Source: Nitrospirae bacterium YQR-1
GTDB taxonomy: Bacteria; Nitrospirota; Thermodesulfovibrionia; Thermodesulfovibrionales; Magnetobacteriaceae
Length of the DNA stretch: 54,612 nt
Assembly (NCBI GenBank): GCA_039908095.1
Contig: JAMOBJ010000024.1
Span: 1-54,612 of the forward strand
Reading direction: 5' to 3'
Shown here in pieces: positions 34,033 through 42,416 of the stretch (the stretch's first letter is position 1; the number at the start of each line of letters is the position of its first letter). Below the pieces are notes generated by a model. It was not told where the DNA came from. It ran no database searches and saw nothing but the letters and a program-made list of their open reading frames with translations. The position numbers and the translations under genes are program-made.

Positions 34033-35903
34033 TGTGACATGTCTCTCCTGTAAAAATCAACGAGTACGGCCACAGCCCACAAAATAGAAGCGGCGTTTCT
34101 GTGGCCGCTTAAGTGAGAATTAAAAAGTTTCAGAACCTCGTTTTTATTGAGATACAGCGCCTTAAGCGACTGCTCATCGTTAAACCTCTCCAGCGCCCAG
34201 TCCTTAAGACCGCCCTTAAGCCATATTGCAACAGGGGCGGAAAAACCCTGCTTAGGCCTGTCAAGTATGCTCCGTGGAATGTAGCGGTAGGCAAGTTTCC
34301 TAAGCAGATATTTATTAGTTAATCCTCGTACTTTCCAAGCACAAGGAAGTTTCATCGCCCAATTTACAACCTCAGGATCAAGCAGCGGTGCACGCGCCTC
34401 CAGTGAATAAGCCATAGAGGATACATCAACCTTCTGAAGATAATCATCCGGCAGTGTAAACAGAGTATCAAGGCGCATGGCTTTTCCGGTTGCTGTAAGG
34501 CCACCTGCAAATTCACCTGTGGCCCTGGTAAAACACTCTGCAATACCCTCTGTGTGCTCTGTCAGTTCTGTAAGCATTATAGATGAGAAATCCTTAACTA
34601 TACTTCTTGAAAACGCAAACGCAGTGATAGGATCGTTTTTTATAAGCATTTGTGAAAGCAGTTTTATCTTGTGGTTTGAAACCCTTGACAGGGCCTCCGA
34701 TGTTAACTTTCTGAAGACCTCCGGCATTTTAAATAAAGCCTCAACTCTTTTCAGTATGACGTAGTAGTGGTAACCTCCAAACAATTCATCCCCGCCATCC
34801 CCGGTTAGCGCAACAGTTACACTTTCTTTAGCTAGCTCAGATACCGCCATTGAAGGAAGCGCCGAGTAGTCAAAAAACGGCTTGTCAAACTCCACCATAA
34901 ATCGTGGAATTAAGTTAAGCAGATCATCCACACTCATGGTTTGGCTGTGGTGTTCTGTGTTAAGATGCCTTGCAACCAGCAGAGCATGTGCGCTTTCGTC
35001 ATACTGTTTTTCCTTAAACCCAATTGTGAATGTCTTAACACTGCCGGCAGAGAGTTTTCTCATCATAGCTACAACAAGCGAGCTGTCTATGCCACCTGAG
35101 AGAAATGCCCCAAGCGGGACGTCACTTATCATTTGTAGTTTTACCGCACTCAGAAGTGTCTCTTCAAGCTCTTCAAGTAAATCCCCCTCCTTTACCCTTA
35201 AAAGTGCTCTGTCCGGTTCCACCTGTCTGAAATCCTGATACCGCTTTATAATGAGACCGTCTTTGTTAACTAAGAGGTAATGGGCTTGCGGGAGTTTTTT
35301 GATTTCCTTATAAATAGTGAGCGGAGCAGGGAAATATCCTATTTCGATGTAGTATCTGAGTCCCTGAGTATCTATCTCACGGCTTAGCCCGGGCAGTATT
35401 TCATAAATAGCCTTTGAGCGGGAAGCAAAAGTAAAGATACCACTGTCGTAGTAATAGTAAAAGGGTTTTTCACCCATTCTGTCACGAGCGGCAAAGAGGG
35501 TCTTCTCCTGCCTGTCCCAAATGGCAAATGAAAACATGCCTCTGAGGCGTTCTAAACAACCGGCTCCCCATTTTTTGTATGCCTCCAGTAACACCTCAGT
35601 GTCACTGTTGCTGTTCCACTTATTAATACTAATTACGTCAAGTTCTGTCCGCAGTTGCCGGAAATTATAAATCTCACCGTTATAGACAACAACATAGCGT
35701 CCGCAGTGTGACAACATCGGCTGATGCCCCTCTTTAGTGATATCTATAACCGAGAGTCTCCTGTGTGCCAGCCCTGCAATGCCCTCCATCCAGATTCCTG
35801 CGTCATCGGGCCCACGGTTTGACAGCAGGTCACGCGCTTTTTTCAGCCTCTCGGAGTCCACCCCTGCGCCCTTAAAAGCTACCATACCGGCTATCCCGCA
35901 CAT
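34029..35903 (-). CDS. asnB: AsnB-type glutamine-dependent amidotransferase
   Basis: A 624-aa class II asparagine synthetase-like enzyme. The start is fixed by function: Met must be removed to expose the nucleophilic Cys of MCGIAGMVAF, so I place it 7 codons inside the longest frame. The N-terminal glutaminase (about 1-200) has RGPDDAGIW and NGEIYNFRQLR. The synthetase domain carries the PP-loop LSGGIDSSLVVAMM and LTGDGGDELFGGYHYY. Located between a polyprenyl sugar-phosphate transferase and a GT4, it more likely amidates a uronic acid or modifies a surface glycan than serves general asparagine supply, though both fit the sequence. It starts 1 bp after the stop of the upstream gene. Confidence 0.92.
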   Translation of the reverse strand: MCGIAGMVAFKGAGVDSERLKKARDLLSNRGPDDAGIWMEGIAGLAHRRLSVIDITKEGHQPMLSHCGRYVVVYNGEIYNFRQLRTELDVISINKWNSNSDTEVLLEAYKKWGAGCLERLRGMFSFAIWDRQEKTLFAARDRMGEKPFYYYYDSGIFTFASRSKAIYEILPGLSREIDTQGLRYYIEIGYFPAPLTIYKEIKKLPQAHYLLVNKDGLIIKRYQDFRQVEPDRALLRVKEGDLLEELEETLLSAVKLQMISDVPLGAFLSGGIDSSLVVAMMRKLSAGSVKTFTIGFKEKQYDESAHALLVARHLNTEHHSQTMSVDDLLNLIPRFMVEFDKPFFDYSALPSMAVSELAKESVTVALTGDGGDELFGGYHYYVILKRVEALFKMPEVFRKLTSEALSRVSNHKIKLLSQMLIKNDPITAFAFSRSIVKDFSSIMLTELTEHTEGIAECFTRATGEFAGGLTATGKAMRLDTLFTLPDDYLQKVDVSSMAYSLEARAPLLDPEVVNWAMKLPCAWKVRGLTNKYLLRKLAYRYIPRSILDRPKQGFSAPVAIWLKGGLKDWALERFNDEQSLKALYLNKNEVLKLFNSHLSGHRNAASILWAVAVLVDFYRRDMSQ

Positions 35904-35904
35904 A

Positions 35905-37266
35905 TTACCGTGCACCCTTACCAAAGATGACAGTCTTTACAGTTTCAAAAAGAATTATCACATCCAACATAAAAGAAAGCCGTTTTATATAAAACAGGTC
36001 ATACTGCAACTTTATGACGGTGTCTTTATAAGAGGCGCCGTAGCCGTACTTTATCTGAGCCCAGCCGGTAATTCCCGGCCTCACGCTGTGTCTTAGTGAG
36101 TAGTAGGGAATGCTGTGGTTAAAGCCGTGTACAAAGTCCGGACGTTCCGGGCGCGGCCCTATAAAGCTCATCTCACCCCTCAGCACGTTTATCAGCTGCG
36201 GCAGCTCATCTATTCTAAATTTTCTTATAATCCTTCCAATTCCGGTCACCCGCGGGTCGTTATTACCCGCCCACTGCGGTCCATCCGTTTCGGCGTCTGT
36301 TTTCATAGAGCGAAACTTCAGGATTTTAAATACATGGCCGTTAAATCCCACACGTTGTTGAGTAAAAAACACCGGCCCCTCAGAGTCCAGCTTAATTAAA
36401 ACAGCAGTCAAAGCAGCAATTGGTGCTGAAATTATCAGGATTACAACTGAAATAATTTTATCCATAATGTGCTTTAACCTGACATTGTAAATGTTATTGT
36501 TTATTCCGTAAAAGGAGGCGTAACTTAGCCATATATCGTCAAGGTTAAAGACCGGCACCATTGTAGTTAGCTCCTCATACATCTCAGGCATTGCGTATAT
36601 TTCAACACCCTTGAATTTGGCTTCAACAATTGCAGCAAATGTCTCAGCCGTATGAGGCAAATCGCCGGCTATGACTATCCTGTCAACTCTTTCCTCCTCA
36701 ACGAGGTTTTTTAAAAGGACGGCAGTGTCGGCTTTCATGGGGTTGTCTGATAGCATGGAATCTCCATCAAGGAGTCCGGCAAGCTCAAAACCGGAATGTT
36801 TCTTCAGTTCATCTGAAAGAATATCACCTTTTTTGCCGCCGCCTATAATAAGCACACGTGTTTTTATTTTTGTTTTCTCAATGATGGCTCTGAAGGCTGC
36901 TCTCCAAAGAGATATTAAAATGAAAACAAACGCTGCATTTAGTATAAATATACCTCTGTGCCAAAATGGGATAACATAAAACAAGACTGCATTAAACGCA
37001 GAGGCAAGAAACACGGCTGAGGCCACCTGTAACCAGTACCTCCGCCCTGAGCGTAACTCCGCTATTGAATACAGGTTCAGAGTATAGAAGCAAAAAATGT
37101 GAACACCTGTGCTTACAGTAAGAGCTTTAAAAAAATAAGCCGGATTAAAAAACTGATCAAGTCGTAGATATGTAGCCAGATACATGGATGCTGCGATTAA
37201 AAGCACATCGCCAACAACCAACAAAATGGCTTTAACCGGAATAATCCTGAAAGAGTTGCCAGTCAT
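35905..37266 (-). CDS. Undecaprenyl-phosphate glycosyl-1-phosphate transferase (WcaJ/WbaP type)
   Basis: A 453-aa initiating enzyme of surface polysaccharide synthesis that transfers a sugar-1-phosphate from a nucleotide sugar to undecaprenyl phosphate. Four to five helices (about 12-125) are followed by a Rossmann-like domain (RVLIIGGGKKGDILSDEL) and then the bacterial sugar transferase core: FKILKFRSMKTDAE, VTGIGRIIRKFRIDELPQL and NVLRGEMSFIGPRPERPDFV, which contain the catalytic Asp-Glu pair and PRP motif. It heads the group with asnB and the GT4. The exact sugar is not predictable. Confidence 0.92.
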   Translation of the reverse strand: MTGNSFRIIPVKAILLVVGDVLLIAASMYLATYLRLDQFFNPAYFFKALTVSTGVHIFCFYTLNLYSIAELRSGRRYWLQVASAVFLASAFNAVLFYVIPFWHRGIFILNAAFVFILISLWRAAFRAIIEKTKIKTRVLIIGGGKKGDILSDELKKHSGFELAGLLDGDSMLSDNPMKADTAVLLKNLVEEERVDRIVIAGDLPHTAETFAAIVEAKFKGVEIYAMPEMYEELTTMVPVFNLDDIWLSYASFYGINNNIYNVRLKHIMDKIISVVILIISAPIAALTAVLIKLDSEGPVFFTQQRVGFNGHVFKILKFRSMKTDAETDGPQWAGNNDPRVTGIGRIIRKFRIDELPQLINVLRGEMSFIGPRPERPDFVHGFNHSIPYYSLRHSVRPGITGWAQIKYGYGASYKDTVIKLQYDLFYIKRLSFMLDVIILFETVKTVIFGKGAR

Positions 37267-37272
37267 ACAGTG

Positions 37273-37464
37273 CTATTTTAGCATAGATGAGCATCCTGAG
37301 AAATCTTTGATTTGATGAGAGTACATGTCCAGTGGATAATCCTGAGTGCATTTATTGGTCCATGCTTCTTTCCGGTTGCCTTGAGGTCTTGTTCCACCTG
37401 AACACGTAGTAGTAGTCCACTGAGTGCAGGCGATGTGTTTATCGCCATAGGTTATTTTAGACAC
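37273..37464 (-). CDS. Possible small Cys-containing protein or gene fragment
   Basis: A 63-aa frame starting with GTG and no clear ribosome site. Composition is protein-like (HIACTQWTTTTCSGGTRP, DMYSHQIKDFSGCSSM), with four Cys, but no signal, domain or coupling is seen. An in-frame stop lies 7-8 codons upstream. It may be the remaining tail of a decayed gene. Position between the polysaccharide group and the coiled-coil protein gives no hint. Confidence 0.22.
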   Translation of the reverse strand: MSKITYGDKHIACTQWTTTTCSGGTRPQGNRKEAWTNKCTQDYPLDMYSHQIKDFSGCSSMLK

Positions 37465-37504
37465 AGAATCGGGAGCTTATAGCCTAATATCATATATCTT
37501 TCGT

Positions 37505-37939
37505 TTAAATTACTTTTTCTTCTTTTAGTATTTCTCTGACTTTGCTTGTTATATGTCTGTCCAGCTCTTCCCAACCGTATGAGTATATTGCAGGGTCATT
37601 TTGTAAGCTGTCCTTTAGTAAATATTTAAACTCACCTCTTTCAGGACGTTTAGCTAACTCATGGTTTACTATAACTAATTCATTGCTCATACGCTCCAGC
37701 TCATTGCTCATATGTTCTTGCTCTTTACGAATATGTTCCTGCTCTTTACGAATATGTTCCTGCTCTTTACGAATATGTTCCTGCTCTTTAATCATGCGCT
37801 CTTGTACTTTTTTGATACCTGTTACATCTTCAACCAGGGGAAAGAGGATGTTTTTAATTTCAAGTATATCTTTTGCTAAAGGTTTTACGACGTCTTTTAT
37901 TGCCTCGATTATTTCGCTTTTCCCAAATTTCACTTCCAT
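37505..37939 (-). CDS. Coiled-coil protein with heptad EQEHIRK repeats
   Basis: A 144-aa soluble protein. I start at the ATG with GGAGGG upstream (MEVKFGKSEIIEAIKDVVKP) rather than 16 codons earlier. Residues about 45-95 are a continuous helix with the 7-residue unit EQEHIRK repeated almost exactly, then EHMSNELER and MSNELVIVN, which is a classical heptad coiled coil. The C-terminal part (EFKYLLKDSLQNDPAIYSY to LKEEKVI) looks globular-helical. I do not recognise a family. The repeat is encoded by an uninterrupted 21-bp minisatellite, so copy number can change in frame. Confidence 0.7.
   Translation of the reverse strand: MEVKFGKSEIIEAIKDVVKPLAKDILEIKNILFPLVEDVTGIKKVQERMIKEQEHIRKEQEHIRKEQEHIRKEQEHMSNELERMSNELVIVNHELAKRPERGEFKYLLKDSLQNDPAIYSYGWEELDRHITSKVREILKEEKVI
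37710..37790 (-). repeat. 21-bp minisatellite in the coiled-coil gene
   Basis: Nearly four units of ATATGTTCCTGCTCTTTACG plus one base, with one variant (TTCTTG for TTCCTG) in the first. Each unit encodes one EQEHIRK heptad. Confidence 0.88.
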
Positions 37940-38138
37940 GTTATCCCTCCACTGTATTACTTTAACAGAAACAGCACTTAAAATCAAGTTTTTTTATCAG
38001 TGTAAAGGCCGACGTATTAATCAAGCTTATTGAGTGTAAAAACTATCTTGCCGCTAATCCTGGGAAAAAAGGTTGACACGGTTAAGAAAAATGCCCTGAA
38101 ACCGTTTATAGGAAAGTACATACTTGATGAGGTAATCT

Positions 38139-38330
38139 ATGTTTGAACAGATGCTGAAGTGCCAGGCTAATGATGAATTTCAGATAAAGACTGATACCCC
38201 TTATGGTATAACACAAAACAAAACACTTGACAGTTATATTATTATTTATGTTAAATACAGTGAATTCTTCCATCAAAATAAGGAGATACATAAAGTGCTA
38301 AGCAATCAAAAAAGAGGAATACCTGTATGA
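38139..38330 (+). CDS. Possible 63-aa leader protein ahead of the patatin-like gene
   Basis: The frame begins ATG with GAGGT about 6 nt upstream and ends in a TGA that overlaps the patatin-like start (ATGA), which suggests translational coupling. The sequence (MFEQMLKCQANDEFQIKTDT and onward) has no recognisable domain. A shorter frame upstream (38030-38146, ending GKYILDEVIYV) also overlaps its start. A perfect TTGACA lies inside it, so it may instead be the promoter region. Real but low confidence. Confidence 0.3.
   Translation: MFEQMLKCQANDEFQIKTDTPYGITQNKTLDSYIIIYVKYSEFFHQNKEIHKVLSNQKRGIPV
38227..38256 (+). promoter_or_regulatory. Possible promoter of the patatin-like/MFS genes
   Basis: TTGACA (38227-38232) with TTAAAT (38251-38256) after 18 bp. 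The -35 is perfect and the -10 is poor (4 of 6). Confidence 0.35.
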
Positions 38331-40174
38331 AACAAGAAATGAAAAGATTGATAGCGCTTGGCGGCGGCGGTCCTGCGGTTGGATTAGGCCTTGGTGTGCT
38401 CAGAAGAATCTCAGAGTCTCCGGATATGCGCTTTGACGTATGGACTACCGCCTGTGCCGGCGCATGGCTTGGTATGGCTTATAACATTGCTCCCCCCGGC
38501 AAAGAATACGATAACGCTCTGAAGTTTTGCCAAAACAATATGAGACCGGACGATCTGATCTCAGCCTTTCCCATACCAGGACAGTTTGTGCCGGATTTCA
38601 CCGGAATAATGGAAAACATCAGGGAATTCCTTAACGACCCGAGGTCACTCGAAAATCTCTACGTGCCTCAGCACTGGCCAAAAGCGTTCAAGCACATGAT
38701 GGAAATCCTCAATGACAGCTCACGCTGGAACAACTGTGAGCTAAACCCTATGATATTAAACGATATAATGGCGGTAAATCCTATAAGCCGTCTGATGGCC
38801 TCTCTTTTATACAGAAGCCGAATTACCGGCCTTGCTAAAATGTACTATGACGATTGCAACTACAAAGACAATGCGCTTAACTATAATATAGAAGATATAT
38901 TTAAACCCGGTAAACCTACTATATATCATAACCTATACAACATCACCAAAAGCCGTGTGGAATTACTTATAAACTCAAAAACACACCCAAAATATAAGCC
39001 CATGACGATGAAGAGCCTGAGAGCCGGCTCCGCCTTGCCATACATAATTGAGCCGATAGAAATAGACGGCGATATGTGCTGTGAGGGAGCGATGGTGGAC
39101 ACTATCAACTTTAAAGACGTGATTAGAAACCACCCTGACCTTGACGAGATATGGGTAGTCCGGCTTTTAAACCTAAGCCAGATCAAAGAGCCGAAATCCC
39201 TTCTCGATGCTCTGAATAACCTGATAATGCTCTTTGCCGCCACTATGTCTGAGGATGCTATCGCTATGCTCAGATTCAGGTTGGAGAAACGCCGTATGAG
39301 AACCAGAGTAATCGAGGTGCCGGTTACAGGAGACATACTTTATGAGTGGTCTGAGAGTAACCTTCAAAGGAGTATAGAGCACGGCTACCGCCATGCCGAC
39401 AGCATCATTAGTAAATATAAACCTCGTTTTATTCTCAGCCCTCAGTTTGAAACCATGAAGGTGATAACCCGCCATGCCACAACGCATGAAACCATTGGCG
39501 ATGAGTATGCAATGGAGGAATTGTCGTTTTATAATAAAATTGCAAACACACAAAAACCGTTTAGTATTGTTATTTCGGAGTTGGCTGAGCTTCTATCACT
39601 GGTTGTCAAACATATGGATGTTGCACGCAAGGCCGGCGAGGGTAAGAGAGACAATGAAATTTCATCATACGAGGACGAAATTGAAACTCGAGCCACAATT
39701 ATCACTGAGGCACTACAGATATTCTACTTTGACTCCACCAATGCTAAAAGCGGTGAATTGATCAAGATTTGTATAAACCTCACAGAAATGGTGTATAGTC
39801 TAAGCAGAGACATAGCGGAGTTTGTTCTAACCGTCGGCGCCCATGCGGATAACGAACATACAGTCAAACACAGCCGGATATTTATTGAATCTATGGACAT
39901 AGTGCTTATGACACTTTGTGATACATTAAAAGAGCCTTTAAAAGAAAACCTCGATCTGCTTGCTAAAATGGTGTTTGACCATAGCGAGATGATGATAGCC
40001 TACAGAAACGACAATCTGGGTTTGACAAAAGAGCATAACACAAAGCAAAGCTCAGGGCTGTTTGTGCTGACCGATCTCGTTGAGAAATATTTTGATAATG
40101 TCAACAGAATAATCAAAAGATTTAGGCGCTACCTCGACTTTGAAAAAATATTAAAAGATAACAAGGTTATTTAA
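38327..40174 (+). CDS. Patatin-like protein with Cys and Glu at the catalytic dyad positions
   Basis: A 615-aa protein. Residues about 5-300 have the patatin phospholipase fold: oxyanion-hole loop LIALGGGGPAVGLGLGVL, then the nucleophile elbow. The elbow reads TTACAGAWLGM, so the Ser of G-x-S-x-G is Cys43. The dyad Asp of D-G-G/A appears as Glu253 (MCCEGAMVDT). The block LRAGSALPYIIEP matches the conserved strand before it. Residues about 400-610 are helical, rich in Glu/Lys and resemble PhoU/DUF47-type bundles only in general character. It may be an altered-mechanism hydrolase/acyltransferase or a binding protein. AGAGGAA precedes the ATG; the stop overlaps the MFS start by one base. Confidence 0.75.
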   Translation: MKQEMKRLIALGGGGPAVGLGLGVLRRISESPDMRFDVWTTACAGAWLGMAYNIAPPGKEYDNALKFCQNNMRPDDLISAFPIPGQFVPDFTGIMENIREFLNDPRSLENLYVPQHWPKAFKHMMEILNDSSRWNNCELNPMILNDIMAVNPISRLMASLLYRSRITGLAKMYYDDCNYKDNALNYNIEDIFKPGKPTIYHNLYNITKSRVELLINSKTHPKYKPMTMKSLRAGSALPYIIEPIEIDGDMCCEGAMVDTINFKDVIRNHPDLDEIWVVRLLNLSQIKEPKSLLDALNNLIMLFAATMSEDAIAMLRFRLEKRRMRTRVIEVPVTGDILYEWSESNLQRSIEHGYRHADSIISKYKPRFILSPQFETMKVITRHATTHETIGDEYAMEELSFYNKIANTQKPFSIVISELAELLSLVVKHMDVARKAGEGKRDNEISSYEDEIETRATIITEALQIFYFDSTNAKSGELIKICINLTEMVYSLSRDIAEFVLTVGAHADNEHTVKHSRIFIESMDIVLMTLCDTLKEPLKENLDLLAKMVFDHSEMMIAYRNDNLGLTKEHNTKQSSGLFVLTDLVEKYFDNVNRIIKRFRRYLDFEKILKDNKVI

Positions 40175-41577
40175 TGTCCGGCAAGATTATCGACAATAAA
40201 CAGCAGTGGTTTATAGTGTTTAGTCTTTCTGTTGGAATCCTGATGGCATCCCTTGACTTTGCTATAGTAAACGTCTCACTGCCGACTATCACGGCGTATT
40301 TTAAGACAACCACTGAGCATGCCTCGTGGGTCGTACTGACATATTTTCTTGCCAACATGGGACTAACCCTGGTAATAGGGCGACTTGGCGATATATGGGG
40401 CTTTAAGAGGCTATACATATGGGGCATGGCTATCTTTACACTATCGTCACTTGCCTGTGGTGCTTCACTATCTGTGGAGATGCTTATAGTTGCAAGGGTG
40501 CTTCAGGGAATAGGGGGAGCGATGTTTGCCACACTGGTGCTGGCTATGATAACCTCATACCTGCCCTCGGAATACCGCGGTAAGTACATCGGCATAGTGA
40601 GCATGTGTAAGTCTCTGGGGGTGATGATGGGCCCGGGGGCCGGCGCCATGATTACCTCCTATGTAAGCTGGAAGTGGATATTTTTTGTGAACATCCCTTT
40701 TGGTATAGCAGCTTTTGCAAGCGCTGCAATGTTGTTGCGTAAAGACGTTTCACAAAGCAACGTTAAGAAGCTCCGGTTAGGGGAGTTTGTCATTGCAATC
40801 GCAGCCATTACCTTATTTTTTTACACACTCTCTATAGGTGACAGCTATGGATGGTTCTCCCCGTTGGTGTTGACATTACTTGTGGTATCAGGCTTTGGTC
40901 TGGTATTTTTCGTAAGAATGGAATTGAAGTTGGAAGCGCCGCTTATAAACCTTTCTCTGCTTGGCAATATTGATTTGTCTATGGGGCTTATTGCTAATAC
41001 ACTTAGGTTTGTAATTGTTTTTGGTGTGAATTTTGTCTTTCCTTTTTACTTTGAAATAGCAATGGGTTATTCTTTAAAGATTTCGGGGATACTTCTGATG
41101 ATACCCTCGGCACTTATGATAGTGATGAGTCCCTTTATGGGCAGGGTGTCGGATAAAATCGGCTCCCGAATGCTCTGCGTAACAGGAATGTGCCTGAGTT
41201 TAGTCTGCTTTTTGATGCTTGTTTTATATCCCGGCGCAGGGTTTTGGTATATATTGGCATCCATGGTGGTGCTTGGCCTGAGTTCGGGGCTGTTTTCATC
41301 GCCAAATGATGCCTTGATAATGGGACACGCTCCTAAGGGTATGGAGGGGCTGGCCTCAAGTCTCAACATTTTGGCAAACAGAGCGGGTGGCACTTTCGGC
41401 ATAATCGTTTTTCAAAATATCATTGCTTTGTCTCTACCGGCAGGGGTTGACATCAAACCCGGTGTTTCACCTCAAATCCTTCACAGAGTGTTTGAAAACA
41501 CATTTATCGCTGCCGCTGTGCTGTCTGCCATGGTTATTGTTTTCTCTTTTTTTGCAAAGGATGCCAAACGGGAGTAA
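40174..41577 (+). CDS. MFS transporter, DHA2 (EmrB/QacA-like) family
   Basis: A 467-aa major facilitator with about 14 helices, the DHA2 size. The antiporter motif C region GPGAGAMITSYVSWKWIFFVNIPFG is characteristic of EmrB-like drug exporters. LDFAIVNVSLPTI in helix 1 (motif D1) and GRLGDIWGFKRLY (motif A) are complete. It begins in the stop codon of the patatin-like gene (TAATG), so the two products are made together; it might export a product of that protein. No EmrA-type adaptor is adjacent. Confidence 0.9.
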   Translation: MSGKIIDNKQQWFIVFSLSVGILMASLDFAIVNVSLPTITAYFKTTTEHASWVVLTYFLANMGLTLVIGRLGDIWGFKRLYIWGMAIFTLSSLACGASLSVEMLIVARVLQGIGGAMFATLVLAMITSYLPSEYRGKYIGIVSMCKSLGVMMGPGAGAMITSYVSWKWIFFVNIPFGIAAFASAAMLLRKDVSQSNVKKLRLGEFVIAIAAITLFFYTLSIGDSYGWFSPLVLTLLVVSGFGLVFFVRMELKLEAPLINLSLLGNIDLSMGLIANTLRFVIVFGVNFVFPFYFEIAMGYSLKISGILLMIPSALMIVMSPFMGRVSDKIGSRMLCVTGMCLSLVCFLMLVLYPGAGFWYILASMVVLGLSSGLFSSPNDALIMGHAPKGMEGLASSLNILANRAGGTFGIIVFQNIIALSLPAGVDIKPGVSPQILHRVFENTFIAAAVLSAMVIVFSFFAKDAKRE

Positions 41578-41628
41578 ATACAGGTTTTCTATCTTTGATG
41601 TAGTAAACTTTGATAGGAGGGGAGTAAA

Positions 41629-42042
41629 ATGTTCGATATAAATGTAACTTTGGAAAAATCCTATACGGTGTTTGACATGGACCGTGCGGCACTGGACGGT
41701 GATTTGCCGGTTGGTATAAAGTATATGCGTTTTTTGGCAGCACATAACAAAACGCTCCAAGGCGGCAGTGATATCGTTGCCATCTTCCACGGTGATGCCT
41801 GCCATATGGTACTAAATGACGATTCATACAACACGTTGCGCAAGGTCTCTTACGGTAATCCATATGCTGCGATGATTCAGCAGCTGATTGATAACGGAGC
41901 TGGAGTCGAAATATGTGGAGTCACCATGAGAAACCACTTATGGACTAAAGACAATATCCTGACCGGTGTAAAAGTAAATTCAAACGGACTGCTTAGGCTG
42001 ATTCAGTTAGCACAGCAGGGGTATGTTATGATTCGGCCATAG
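41629..42042 (+). CDS. DsrE-family protein
   Basis: A 137-aa single-domain DsrE/F-like protein. The Rossmann-like core shows DIVAIFHGDACHMVL, then YAAMIQQLIDNGAGVEICGVTM with conserved Cys96, the position used for sulfur relay in DsrE/TusD-type proteins. No dsrF or dsrH partner is present. AGGAGGGGAG precedes the ATG. It is 51 bp downstream of the MFS gene and likely in its transcript. Many stand-alone DsrE-like proteins have no assigned reaction. An E1-like sulfur-transfer enzyme gene lies shortly downstream. Confidence 0.82.
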   Translation: MFDINVTLEKSYTVFDMDRAALDGDLPVGIKYMRFLAAHNKTLQGGSDIVAIFHGDACHMVLNDDSYNTLRKVSYGNPYAAMIQQLIDNGAGVEICGVTMRNHLWTKDNILTGVKVNSNGLLRLIQLAQQGYVMIRP

Positions 42043-42138
42043 GTTTTAAGAGGAGTTTAATAATAATGCCGAATCCATTTGACAGAATTTCAAAAAATGC
42101 CTGTTTAATGTAGCTTATATATTGCTGGAAGAGGTTTT

Positions 42139-42263
42139 ATACCAAGTTGCAGTCAATCGTCTAACTTCGTTGGCTTCCTCAAAAGCTCCTCAACATACTA
42201 AACAGTACGCCTGCGTCGCTTTCTCCCAGCCGCCTGTGTTTACTTCTGACTACAACTTGGTAT
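42139..42263 (-). repeat. Dispersed MITE-like repeat, family A, copy 5
   Basis: Ends ATACCAAGTTGCAGTCAATC and ACTACAACTTGGTAT. The short interior contains TACTAAACAGTACGC and is in reverse orientation to copies 1 and 7. It lies between the DsrE-like and ThiF-like genes, so they probably do not share a transcript. Confidence 0.87.
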
Positions 42264-42340
42264 TAGTATGAGATGGTAATGAGAAAGTATTTTTGAATAA
42301 AAAAAGAATAAATGAAAAATGAGGCACCTTAGTAACAATA

Positions 42341-42349
42341 TGTTATAAT
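42341..42349 (+). promoter_or_regulatory. Extended -10 promoter of the ThiF/MoeB-like gene
   Basis: TGTTATAAT is an extended -10 (TGn plus a perfect TATAAT). No good -35 is present at 17 bp. The leader to the ATG would be about 60 nt. Confidence 0.45.
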
Positions 42350-42416
42350 GTCGGTGGCTGGTGCGTACCGGAATGTCCTTATCAAAGGATGGATTTTATA
42401 CCAGGGAGATTCTAAT

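Noticed and set aside
37710..37790. CRISPR-like short repeats
   Set aside because: The 21-bp units are contiguous without spacers and lie in frame within a coiled-coil gene.
38926..39553. Long antisense frames within the patatin-like gene
   Set aside because: They are shadows of the real frame, without ribosome sites or domain content.
42348..42416. N-terminal extension or riboswitch before the ThiF/MoeB-like gene
   Set aside because: The extension starts inside the -10 element, and I could not fold the leader into any known riboswitch pattern.
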